The notes under the pieces were generated by a model that saw only the letters and a list, made by a program, of their open reading frames with translations, was not told the origin of the DNA and ran no database searches. A program made the translations under genes and the position numbers. 5,980 bases of DNA from Caldifarciminota bacterium (lineage in GTDB: Bacteria; Hydrothermota; E44-bin80), in assembly GCA_023127905.1 (NCBI GenBank), contig JAGMEZ010000588.1, positions 1 to 5,980 of the forward strand. The letters run 5' to 3'. Shown piece by piece: positions 1 through 5,980 of the stretch (within the stretch, counting starts at the first letter, position 1; the number at the start of each line of letters is the position of its first letter).

Positions 1-44
1 GAAGCTGCTACGTTATACTGAATTGAAAATTAAAAGTAGAAAAA

Positions 45-118
45 TCGTTTCATTGGTTGAATTAATCCCGAAAGAATATTCTTTCGGGACGTTATTAACG
101 AATTAACGATTGAAACGA
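45..118. repeat. Palindrome-centred inverted repeat region
   Basis: The core at 66-89 is a perfect 24-bp palindrome with half-site TCCCGAAAGAAT. It is flanked by an 8-bp inverted pair, TCGTTTCA at 45-52 and TGAAACGA at 111-118. The right flank also has a tandem repeat of ATTAACGA (94-101 and 102-109). As RNA, the core would form a strong hairpin with a small loop. No T-run follows it on either strand, so it is not a textbook intrinsic terminator. It could be a terminator for an upstream gene, a protein-binding site, or a dispersed hairpin (REP/MITE-like) element. The symmetry is directly visible; the role is unknown. Confidence 0.75.
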
Positions 119-121
119 GGT

Positions 122-127
122 TATAAT
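122..127 (+). promoter_or_regulatory. Candidate -10 box before the permease gene
   Basis: TATAAT lies 40 bases upstream of the permease ATG. There is no good TTGACA at the usual spacing. TTGAAA at 110-115 is too close to serve it, and the tandem ATTAACGA repeats occupy the -35 position. An AT-rich leader gives such hexamers by chance, so support is weak. If real, this would be the promoter of the rightward cluster. Confidence 0.3.
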
Positions 128-167
128 AATAGTTAGTAAGCAGAGGACAGAAGTTAGATAAAGTATT

Positions 168-1250
168 ATGAAAATACTTGACAGGTATCTATTGTTGGAA
201 TTCTTGAAGGCACTCGTTTTTATTCTCCTTGCTTTTATATTTATATTCATCATTGTTGATCTCTTTGATGATCTTTCAAAATTTATTGAAAAGAAGGTTG
301 TAATATTTGATATTATTCTATTTTACTTTTATCAGATTCCTTCTATTGCCGTTCTAGTTTTTCCTGTTGGTGTACTTCTTTCACTTTTTTTCTCACTTGG
401 AATGATGGCAAGGAATTTTGAGATTCTGGCTTTGAAATCAAATGGGATAAGTCTTAATAGAGTTTTTTTAACATATTTAATAGCAGGATTCGTGTTGAGT
501 ATCTTTGTAATCTTCATAAATGAAATGGTAGTTCCTTATGCAAATGAGAAAGTTCGAAATCATAAAAGGACAAAGATAAATAAGCTTCCAGCAATTGATT
601 ACCGGCTTCAGAATAATCTTAAATATCTTGGAGAAAATGGTTATACGTATTCAATTAAGACATATGATGGAAGAAAAGAGGAAATAAGGAGAGTTAGTAT
701 CATAAAATTTGATAAAACACACAAAATAGTGAGAAGAATTGATGCAGAAAAGGCAGTCTGGAAAGATGGTGTATGGGAATTTCAAAATGGGTACCTAAGA
801 GTTTTTACCGATACTCTTGAACAGCGAGTTTTTAAATTTTTGAAGAGACAGTTTCCTGAGCTTAAGGAGAAACCAGAGGATTTTTCAAGAAGGATGAAAT
901 CCTTGGATGAGATGAAATATACAGAAGTAAAAAATTATGTAGGAAAGTTGAAAAAGACAGGGAAGGATCCTTCAAAGGCTCTTGTCGAGCTATACACAAA
1001 GATTTCATTTCCATTTGTAACATTCATAATTATCATACTTGGGGCACCACTTTCGGCGGATACAAGAAGAAGTGGGCTTGCATTTGGATTTGGACTATCA
1101 CTTCTAATTAGTTTTATCTACTGGGGTCTATTACAAGTTTCCAAAGCATACGGGATAAAAGGAAATGTTCCACCGGTACTTGCTGCATGGCTACCAAATA
1201 TAATTTTCGCAGCAATTGGAATATTTTTAATAATCAGAATAAGGAAATAG
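168..1250 (+). CDS. LptF/LptG-family LPS export ABC transporter permease
   Basis: This is an inner-membrane permease of the YjgP/YjgQ (LptF/LptG) family. With LptB ATPase, the family extracts lipopolysaccharide from the inner membrane and passes it to the periplasmic bridge. The 360 residues have the family layout: three N-terminal membrane segments (about 12-31, 50-78, 98-120), a periplasmic beta-rich domain (about 125-270), then three C-terminal segments (about 277-296, 304-325, 336-357). The opening MKILDRYLLLEFLKA and the IVDLFDDLSKF that follows resemble LptG more than LptF, but I do not assign a symbol. ARNFEILALKSNGIS (81-95) matches the cytoplasmic coupling-helix region that meets the ATPase. 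Length is typical and the frame intact. The ATG at 168 has no clear Shine-Dalgarno sequence; the nearest GAGG, at 143-146, is too far away. It heads the rightward cluster, 18 bases before the dus gene. No lptB or second permease is in view. Confidence 0.9.
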   Translation: MKILDRYLLLEFLKALVFILLAFIFIFIIVDLFDDLSKFIEKKVVIFDIILFYFYQIPSIAVLVFPVGVLLSLFFSLGMMARNFEILALKSNGISLNRVFLTYLIAGFVLSIFVIFINEMVVPYANEKVRNHKRTKINKLPAIDYRLQNNLKYLGENGYTYSIKTYDGRKEEIRRVSIIKFDKTHKIVRRIDAEKAVWKDGVWEFQNGYLRVFTDTLEQRVFKFLKRQFPELKEKPEDFSRRMKSLDEMKYTEVKNYVGKLKKTGKDPSKALVELYTKISFPFVTFIIIILGAPLSADTRRSGLAFGFGLSLLISFIYWGLLQVSKAYGIKGNVPPVLAAWLPNIIFAAIGIFLIIRIRK

Positions 1251-1268
1251 AAGTAAAAGCCATTTAAT

Positions 1269-2231
1269 ATGCTGAGGATTGGTAATACAGAATTTCGTCA
1301 TGGCTTGATACTTGCGCCTCTTGCCGGGGTTACTGATACATATTTTAGAAGAATTTGTAAATCCTTTGGTGCCGAGCTCGTTTGCTCAGAGATGGTGTCG
1401 TCGGAAGGAGTAAAGAGAAGGATGGCGAGAAGTATGGAATATCTAAATTTTTGTGATGAGGAAAGACCAATTTCAATTCAGATTTTCGGATCAAGTCCGG
1501 AAAGCATGAAAGAGGCAGCTAAAATTATAGAGACAGATTTTCATCCTGATGTCATAGACATTAATCTTGGATGTCCTGTTAAGAAGGTTATAAAAACAGG
1601 TGCTGGGGCGGCACTTCTTAAAGATACAAAAAAGATGGAAGATGTAGTTAATTCAGTTGTTTCATCAGTTAACACTCCTGTTTCAGCAAAAATAAGGGTT
1701 GGCTGGGATAAAGATAATTCTCTTGAGATATCTAAAGTTCTTGAAGGTTGTGGAATATGTTTTCTCACTGTTCATGCAAGGAGAGCATGTGATAATTACA
1801 GCGTGAAGGCAGACTGGTCTGTCTATAAAGATATTATGAATAATATTTCAATTCCTCTTGTTGCAAATGGAGATATTACACGTCCAGAAGATGTGATGTA
1901 TCTCCGTGATGATATGGGAGTTGATGCAGTAATGATTGGAAGAGGAGCGCTTGGTAGACCATGGATTTTCAAAATGATAAAGGATTTAATAGAGAATGGT
2001 AGATTAAGAGAGGAACCTCTTATGAATGAAAAGATAGAGGTTTTTTTGAAACAGATTGAATTGATGAAAGAGAATATTGGTAAGGAGAGAACTGTTGGAC
2101 GTTTAAAAAAGCATGTAGTTTACTACCTTAAAGGATTTACTACCTCAAAAGACATAATTCATGAAATTCTTATATCAAAGAAACTTGAAGAAATTATATC
2201 TCTTATTTCTAACATAATTGTTGAACAATAG
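1269..2231 (+). CDS. dus: tRNA-dihydrouridine synthase (Dus, DusB/NifR3-like)
   Basis: This is an FMN-dependent enzyme that reduces specific uridines in the tRNA D-loop region to dihydrouridine with NAD(P)H. The 320-residue protein is full length for the family. It shows an N-terminal FMN-binding start LAPLAGVTD (15-23), the signature DINLGCPVKKV (97-107) with the catalytic Cys102, Lys141 in SAKIRVGW, VHAR (168-171), ANGDI (199-203) and the phosphate-binding IGRGALGRPW (223-232). The barrel is followed by the all-helical tRNA-binding domain (about 245-320). The family resemblance is to the TIGR00737/DusB group, but the exact target uridine cannot be read from sequence. The ATG start lies 18 bases after the permease stop with only a weak AAGTAAAAG upstream, so transcription with the permease is likely. 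Nothing is truncated. A dus gene in an envelope cluster is common bacterial gene packing rather than a functional link. Confidence 0.95.
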   Translation: MLRIGNTEFRHGLILAPLAGVTDTYFRRICKSFGAELVCSEMVSSEGVKRRMARSMEYLNFCDEERPISIQIFGSSPESMKEAAKIIETDFHPDVIDINLGCPVKKVIKTGAGAALLKDTKKMEDVVNSVVSSVNTPVSAKIRVGWDKDNSLEISKVLEGCGICFLTVHARRACDNYSVKADWSVYKDIMNNISIPLVANGDITRPEDVMYLRDDMGVDAVMIGRGALGRPWIFKMIKDLIENGRLREEPLMNEKIEVFLKQIELMKENIGKERTVGRLKKHVVYYLKGFTTSKDIIHEILISKKLEEIISLISNIIVEQ

Positions 2232-2284
2232 AGCTCTTGTATAAATTTTCCTCAGAATTTCTATTATTTAAAAAATTATTCTTG

Positions 2285-2290
2285 TATAAT
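2285..2290 (+). promoter_or_regulatory. Candidate internal -10 box before the M23 peptidase
   Basis: A consensus TATAAT lies 27 bases before the preferred ATG of the peptidase gene, inside the 86-base gap after dus. The -35 position holds only TATTAT or similar, so the call rests on the -10 alone. If used, transcription would begin near 2297 with a leader of about 20 bases containing AGAGAG. It would give the peptidase and radical SAM genes their own transcript. Confidence 0.3.
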
Positions 2291-2317
2291 CCAGGAAAGT
2301 ATGTTAATAGAGAGTTT

Positions 2318-3535
2318 ATGAAAGTTAGAAAAAAATGTATAAAAAGGATTTTCTTTTTATTTATTTTAGTTTTTTTTCCATTCTGTCGCGGGACTACCAT
2401 CCCGGATTCCAATCCCGAAATTAAGACAGAGAAGGTTAGAATTGAATTGAGCTGTGTTCTGGAGAGTGGTGAAAATATTGATTATATCCTTCAGGAGATG
2501 GCTATAGAGAGCAACGAAAGATATAAAATTACAGAATGCCTGAAGGAGTATCTTGATATGAGAAGCTGTATGCCAGGTGATTCAATCATAGTCTTCAAAG
2601 ATCTAGATGAAAACTTCCTAAAATTAGACTATGTAAAAAATATTTTCATGAGATTCACTGTGACGAAGATAGATACGTTTTATAAGGCTGAAAAGATTGA
2701 GATACCACCATCGATTGCAATATCAACGATTACAGGAACAGTTTCAAGTAGTTTATACGAAACCTTCCTTGGGATTGGCGAATCACATGAACTTGTTTTT
2801 GATTATGCTGATATATTTGCATGGGTTATTGATTTTCTAACAGAAGTTCAGAATGGTGACACGTTTGAAATTATTGTTGAAAGGGAATTTTTCAAAAATA
2901 ATTTTATAAGGAATAAAAGGATTATTGCAGCTTCCTATAAAGGTGAGATAGGAACATATTATGCATTCTATTTTATGGATCTTGATGGGAAAGAAGACTA
3001 CTATGATGAAGTTGGTAATTCATTACGCAAACAACTTCTGAAGACTCCCTTGCAGTATCGGAGAATAAGTTCATACTTCTCTTTGAGACGCTTGCATCCA
3101 ATATTGAAGGTAAGACGCCCGCATTATGGTGTTGATTTCGCAGCACCAAATGGTACGCCTATCTCTTCGGTTGGAGATGGACATGTTGTTTTTGCGGGAT
3201 GGAAGGGTGGCTACGGTAAACTTGTTGTGATCAACCATCCAAACAGTTTTAAAACATACTATGGTCATCTCTCCAGGATTAAAAAGGGGATAGTTGCGGG
3301 TGCTAAAGTAAAACAGGGGGAGGTAATAGGAAATGTTGGTTCAACAGGTCTATCAACAGGTCCGCATTTACATTTTGGGATAAAGAAGTACGGCAAGTGG
3401 ATAAATCCACTAAAAGTTGATCTTCCTCCTGCGGATCCAATTAGTGAAAAATACAAGGAATTATATCTTGAAGAAATGGAGAAACTAAAGTTAGGTATGC
3501 TTTTCTTCTGTTGTTTCAAACCCCGCCCTCTTTGA
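2318..3535 (+). CDS. M23-family murein DD-endopeptidase, MepM-like, exported
   Basis: This is a zinc-dependent LytM-type endopeptidase expected to cut peptide cross-links of murein in the periplasm. The ATG at 2318 gives 405 residues with a proper export signal: basic MKVRKKCIKR, then a hydrophobic stretch (11-22). A TTG at 2237 would add 27 residues in front of the signal and is disfavoured. AGAGAG (about 2308-2313) is a plausible ribosome site. Cys23 follows Phe-Pro-Phe, a poor lipobox, so lipidation is doubtful. A middle domain (about 40-250) carries the MepM-type TGTVSSSLYE and ADIFAW (164-169) segments. The C-terminal peptidase domain (about 260-360) has the zinc motif HYGVD (His269, Asp273), His317 in YYGHL, and HLHF (His350, His352), so the active site is complete. 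The tail ends in an unusual Phe/Cys stretch (LFFCCFKPRPL). Its TGA overlaps the TTG start of the next gene. Confidence 0.92.
   Translation: MKVRKKCIKRIFFLFILVFFPFCRGTTIPDSNPEIKTEKVRIELSCVLESGENIDYILQEMAIESNERYKITECLKEYLDMRSCMPGDSIIVFKDLDENFLKLDYVKNIFMRFTVTKIDTFYKAEKIEIPPSIAISTITGTVSSSLYETFLGIGESHELVFDYADIFAWVIDFLTEVQNGDTFEIIVEREFFKNNFIRNKRIIAASYKGEIGTYYAFYFMDLDGKEDYYDEVGNSLRKQLLKTPLQYRRISSYFSLRRLHPILKVRRPHYGVDFAAPNGTPISSVGDGHVVFAGWKGGYGKLVVINHPNSFKTYYGHLSRIKKGIVAGAKVKQGEVIGNVGSTGLSTGPHLHFGIKKYGKWINPLKVDLPPADPISEKYKELYLEEMEKLKLGMLFFCCFKPRPL
2382..2430. repeat. Nested inverted repeat inside the M23 coding region
   Basis: Just after the signal-peptide codons there are nested complementary arms. 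The outer pair is TCTGTC (2382-2387) with GACAGA (2425-2430). The inner pair is CGGGA (2389-2393) with TCCCG (2413-2417), and a second TCCCG at 2400-2404 offers an alternative short hairpin. It codes for residues about 22-38 without breaking the frame. The ten bases AATCCCGAAA at 2411-2420 also occur at the edge of the intergenic palindrome (64-73). Confidence 0.5.
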
Positions 3536-4854
3536 AGGTACTGCTTGTCAATCCATGGATTTATGATTTTTCTGCTTTTGACTTTTGGTTAAAACCCCTT
3601 GGTTTGCTGTACATTGCATCTTATCTTGAAAAGCAAGGATATTCATTATCGTTCCTCGATTGCATGGATCGATTCCATCCAGCGCTCATTAACGCAGGAA
3701 TTAAAACTTTAGAAAAGCAGTATGGGACAGGTAGATTCTACGAAGAGGAGATAAAAAAGCCTGTAGAAATAAAAGAAATTCCAAAAAGGTACAAAAGATT
3801 TGGTATTCCTTACTCTATTGTCAAACAAGAAATAAAAAAAGAAATTGACTCTGAAATAATCCTTGTTAGTTCAATTATGACATACTGGTATCAAGGAGTA
3901 TCTGATATAATTAAACTTTTAAGGGAAGAAATACCAAAAGCAAAGATAGTAGTTGGTGGAATTTATCCAACTCTTCTAACCGAACATGCTAAAAAGGAGA
4001 GTGGAGCAGATGAAGTCATACCTGGATTAAATTTTTTTCCATTACTTGTTAAACTTGGAGATGGTGAAGATAAAAAGTTTTCACCTAATGATTTCTTCAA
4101 TTCATACTCTCCAGGCTATCATCTCTATAAAAAACTTCCTTATATATCATTATTAACCTCGATTGGATGCCCTTTTCATTGTACCTATTGTGTTTCAAAC
4201 CTTCTTTCAAAGAATTATTTTGCACTTTCTAAGGAAAAGATCTTAAATGAGATTGATATGTATGTAAAAAACTATGGAGTTTATGATATTGCTTTCTATG
4301 ATGATGCACTTCTTTATAACAGTGAGAAACATTTTCTACCACTTTTTGAAGAAATTATTAGAAGAGATTATAAAGTTAGGTTCCATACACCAAATGGGAT
4401 TAATGCACGATTTATTTCGAGAGATGTTGCTGAGGTTCTTTACAGGAGCAATTTTAAAACAATTCGAATTGGTCTTGAAAGTTCTCAGGAGAACTTTCAA
4501 CAAAAAACGGGCGGGAAAGTAACAAATGAAGAAATTATAAAGGCAATCTCAAACCTTTCGGAAGCAGGTATTTCAAAGAGCGATATAGGAATTTATCTAA
4601 TGGCGGGAAGAATGGATGAAAGTATTGATGATGTAATAGCAACCCTAAGATTTACTGCGAATCTTGGGACAAAAGTTTTTGTGAGTGAATATTCACCTGT
4701 TCCAGGTTCATGTGACTGGGAGAGGTTTAAAAATTTTAATGATCTTGACCCCATCTGGCAAAACAATTCGATTTCATTCTTAAAAAATGGATGGACATTA
4801 GAGGAAATGCAAAGCGTTAAGGACATAAAAAATAAAATAAACAATGCTGTTTGA
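3532..4854 (+). CDS. B12-binding-type radical SAM protein, substrate unknown
   Basis: From TTG 3532 this is a 440-residue protein beginning MKVLLVNPWIYDF, the usual opening of cobalamin-binding-domain radical SAM enzymes. The N-terminal Rossmann-like domain (about 1-165) includes KPLGLLYIASYLE and VVGGIYPT (140-147). The radical SAM domain carries CPFHCTYC, with Cys213, Cys217 and Cys220 positioned to bind the 4Fe-4S cluster that cleaves S-adenosylmethionine. DIAFYDDALLYN (252-263) and IRIGLESSQ (311-319) match later strands of the barrel. No DxHxxG cobalamin motif is visible, as is common in this class, so B12 use is presumed. A segment around YGTGRFYEEEIKKP (63-77) may be subgroup-specific. 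A TTG at 3511 would add seven residues, and no ATG is available in frame. The TTGA overlap with the peptidase stop suggests translational coupling. The reaction may be methylation or a rearrangement; I cannot name it. Confidence 0.85.
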   Translation: MKVLLVNPWIYDFSAFDFWLKPLGLLYIASYLEKQGYSLSFLDCMDRFHPALINAGIKTLEKQYGTGRFYEEEIKKPVEIKEIPKRYKRFGIPYSIVKQEIKKEIDSEIILVSSIMTYWYQGVSDIIKLLREEIPKAKIVVGGIYPTLLTEHAKKESGADEVIPGLNFFPLLVKLGDGEDKKFSPNDFFNSYSPGYHLYKKLPYISLLTSIGCPFHCTYCVSNLLSKNYFALSKEKILNEIDMYVKNYGVYDIAFYDDALLYNSEKHFLPLFEEIIRRDYKVRFHTPNGINARFISRDVAEVLYRSNFKTIRIGLESSQENFQQKTGGKVTNEEIIKAISNLSEAGISKSDIGIYLMAGRMDESIDDVIATLRFTANLGTKVFVSEYSPVPGSCDWERFKNFNDLDPIWQNNSISFLKNGWTLEEMQSVKDIKNKINNAV

Positions 4855-4923
4855 AACTTACGAAATTATCCTCTTTTTGTTATTAGATAGAATGCAATAC
4901 TTACTTGCATAATAGGAGAGGAG
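4855..4923. other. Convergent intergenic region with weak hairpins
   Basis: This is the gap between two genes that converge, where a bidirectional terminator would be expected. ATGCAA (4892-4897) pairs with TTGCAT (4905-4910) around a seven-base loop. Outside it, TCCTCT (4869-4874) can pair with AGAGGA (4917-4922), reaching the edge of the gap. Neither strand shows a downstream T-run, so an intrinsic terminator is possible but poorly supported. Confidence 0.35.
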
Positions 4924-5880
4924 TTATTTATTGACAATATTCTTTGGCGTTTTGCCTTCCAGAACATCAATAATACTCTGTGCTGCCATTATTGCCATTT
5001 TTGTTCTCGTCTGGTAAGTTGCGCTACCGATATGAGGCGTTAAGGTGACATTTTTCAACTGTAATAGCTTTTTTGTAATTGATGGTTCTCTTTCAAAAAC
5101 ATCAAGCCCTGCACCTGCTATAATATTGTTTTTCAAAGCATTGGCAAGAGCAATCTCATCAAGTACTTCCCCCCTCGATGTGTTTACGAGGATTGCTGTT
5201 TTTTTCATCAATTCGATTTCTGTTTTTTCGATTAGGTGATGTGTTTCTTTTGTTAGAGGTAAGTGGAGTGAGATAAAATCCGATTCTGCGAGCAGTTTTT
5301 TTAATGTGACTTTTTTTGCTTTCAGTTTTTTTTCCATCAAGATATTCTTACTCCGGCTGAAATATAGAACTCTCATATTAAATCCCTTTGACCTTAAAGC
5401 AAAAGCGGTCCCTATGCGTCCAGTACCAATAATTCCAAGAGTCTTTCCGTAAATATCATAACCCAGCAGGAGTGTTGGTTGCCATCCTTTGAATTTTTTA
5501 TCTCTCATGAATCTATCACCCTCGGCGATTCTTCTTGCAGTTGCAAAAAGTAGAGACCAGGCAAGATCAGCGGTTGCTTCAGTGAGAACGCCAGGTGTAT
5601 TTGTAACGATAATTCCCTTTCTTGTTGCTTCTTTTATGTCGATATTATCAAAACCCACTGCGTAGTTAGCAATAACCTTCAAGCATTTTGTAGCAGCTAT
5701 TACTTCCTTATCGATTTTATCTGTAAGTAATGGGAGTATTGCATCAATATCTTTTACTCTTTTAATAATTTCGATTTTACTTAGTTGCCTGTCTTCTCTG
5801 TTGATGTGAACTTTATATCTTTCTTTGAGCATTTTAATTGCTTCTTCAGGTATTTTTCGTGTGATAAAGATTTTATTCAT
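4924..5880 (-). CDS. D-2-hydroxyacid dehydrogenase, glyoxylate/hydroxypyruvate reductase-like (GyaR-type)
   Basis: This is a soluble NAD(P)-dependent oxidoreductase of the D-isomer-specific 2-hydroxyacid dehydrogenase family. The closest resemblance is to GyaR-type glyoxylate reductases/D-glycerate dehydrogenases, which interconvert glyoxylate with glycolate or hydroxypyruvate with D-glycerate. The 318 residues are full length. NYAVGFDNID (72-81) is the substrate-loop segment, GTGRIG (152-157) the dinucleotide loop, and the catalytic triad is Arg236 (NTSRGEVLD), Glu265 (FEREP) and His283 (TPHIGSAT). After the second Rossmann strand the sequence is YFSRSK (173-178), with no acidic residue. This permits NADP(H), though it does not prove it. 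There is no ACT domain, which argues against the long form of SerA. The ATG at 5880 lies nine bases after the stop of the upstream membrane-protein gene on the same strand, with an A-rich leader and no clear Shine-Dalgarno sequence. The two are probably co-transcribed. The exact substrate is inferred. Confidence 0.9.
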   Translation of the reverse strand: MNKIFITRKIPEEAIKMLKERYKVHINREDRQLSKIEIIKRVKDIDAILPLLTDKIDKEVIAATKCLKVIANYAVGFDNIDIKEATRKGIIVTNTPGVLTEATADLAWSLLFATARRIAEGDRFMRDKKFKGWQPTLLLGYDIYGKTLGIIGTGRIGTAFALRSKGFNMRVLYFSRSKNILMEKKLKAKKVTLKKLLAESDFISLHLPLTKETHHLIEKTEIELMKKTAILVNTSRGEVLDEIALANALKNNIIAGAGLDVFEREPSITKKLLQLKNVTLTPHIGSATYQTRTKMAIMAAQSIIDVLEGKTPKNIVNK

Positions 5881-5889
5881 AATAATATT

Positions 5890-5979
5890 TTACTTTTTTA
5901 GTTTTATGAAGAGAAAATATCCAGCAGCAATACCGGCTGCATCTACAACAATATCCTTCCAGCTCCAGCCCGTTTTTCT
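5890..5979 (-). CDS. VanZ/DUF2279-like small membrane protein, C-terminal fragment
   Basis: Only the last 29 codons are in the window, reading leftward and ending at TAA 5892-5890; the start is beyond the right edge. The fragment reads TGWSWKDIVVDAAGIAAG, then a hydrophobic YFLFI and a basic KLKK end. A (S/W)KD(I/L)xxDxxG segment leading into a final membrane helix is typical of the C-terminus of VanZ-like and DUF2279 (YfiM-like) proteins, small multi-helix membrane or lipoprotein-type proteins with poorly defined roles. The assignment comes from this one motif and is tentative. Its stop is nine bases upstream of the dehydrogenase start, so the two likely form one leftward transcript. Confidence 0.6.
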   Translation of the reverse strand, partial: RKTGWSWKDIVVDAAGIAAGYFLFIKLKK

Positions 5980-5980
5980 A

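Larger units (their letters stand above)
1..167. other. Upstream intergenic region, possible tail of a preceding gene
   Basis: No complete gene is visible here. On the + strand, frame 1 closes at TGA 19-21 after six codons (EAATLY), and frame 2 stays open from the window edge to TAA 104-106. Either could be the C-terminus of an upstream gene, but I recognise neither, and the frame 2 option would run through the palindrome at 66-89. The stretch is AT-rich and contains that palindrome, 8-bp inverted arms, a tandem 8-bp repeat and a TATAAT hexamer before the permease gene. ACGTTAT followed by GAATT and TGAAA occurs twice (starting at 10 and at 89), hinting at an old local duplication. Confidence 0.5.

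Noticed and set aside
2..106. Frame 2 open stretch at the left edge as the tail of an upstream protein
   Set aside because: It is only 34 codons, is not recognisable, and would have to code through the perfect palindrome. A frame 1 tail ending at 21 is equally possible, so neither is called as a gene.
45..118. CRISPR-like motifs (GTTTCA and GATTGAAAC) near the left end
   Set aside because: ATTGAAAC resembles the 3' end of many CRISPR repeats, but there is no second repeat at spacer distance and no cas gene in the window.
2209..2412. Minus-strand open frame across the dus/M23 gap
   Set aside because: Its Lys/Phe-rich product is what AT-rich antisense DNA gives, and it overlaps the better-supported signal peptide codons of the M23 gene.
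3265..3519. Minus-strand open frame antisense to the M23 catalytic domain
   Set aside because: It is a shadow of a strongly conserved coding region, with no independent domain or start signal.
3511..3535. GTTTCAAACCCCGCCC as a CRISPR repeat or recombination site
   Set aside because: It occurs once only and lies in overlapping coding sequence; nothing similar recurs nearby.
4274..4522. Open frame of 82 codons on the + strand
   Set aside because: It lies wholly inside the radical SAM gene in another frame, and its product matches nothing I know.
4869..4922. Bidirectional rho-independent terminator
   Set aside because: Complementary arms exist, but the stems are short and AT-rich or distant, and no T-run follows on either strand. 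It is kept only as a low-confidence description of the gap.

Overview
The window is AT-rich DNA (about one third G+C by eye) from a bacterium with a Gram-negative type envelope. It encodes an LptF/LptG-type lipopolysaccharide export permease and an exported MepM-like murein endopeptidase. A cobalamin-binding-type radical SAM protein and a GyaR-like D-2-hydroxyacid dehydrogenase fit an anaerobic, possibly thermophilic lineage, perhaps one of the uncultured candidate phyla. That placement is inference; nothing here fixes the taxon.

Layout: positions 1-167 are an upstream non-coding region, possibly with the last codons of a preceding gene. It holds a perfect 24-bp palindrome flanked by 8-bp inverted arms and an 8-bp tandem repeat. 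A rightward cluster follows: LptF/LptG-family permease (168-1250), tRNA-dihydrouridine synthase (1269-2231), M23 peptidase (best start 2318, stop at 3535) and B12-binding-type radical SAM protein (best start TTG 3532, stop at 4854). The last two overlap by the four bases TTGA. A short convergent intergenic region (4855-4923) separates this cluster from a leftward pair: a D-2-hydroxyacid dehydrogenase (5880-4924) preceded by the C-terminal end of a VanZ/DUF2279-like membrane protein cut by the window edge (5979-5890).

Together, the permease and the M23 enzyme serve envelope construction (LPS transport and murein remodelling). The Dus protein modifies tRNA. The radical SAM protein has no assignable substrate, but its stop/start overlap with the peptidase gene suggests co-expression. 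The leftward genes are a separate unit of central metabolism plus a small membrane protein. No mobile element, CRISPR array, tRNA or rRNA is visible. I found no convincing undescribed system. The points most worth checking are the palindrome region before the permease, the nested inverted repeat inside the start of the M23 gene, and the unassigned radical SAM protein coupled to it.
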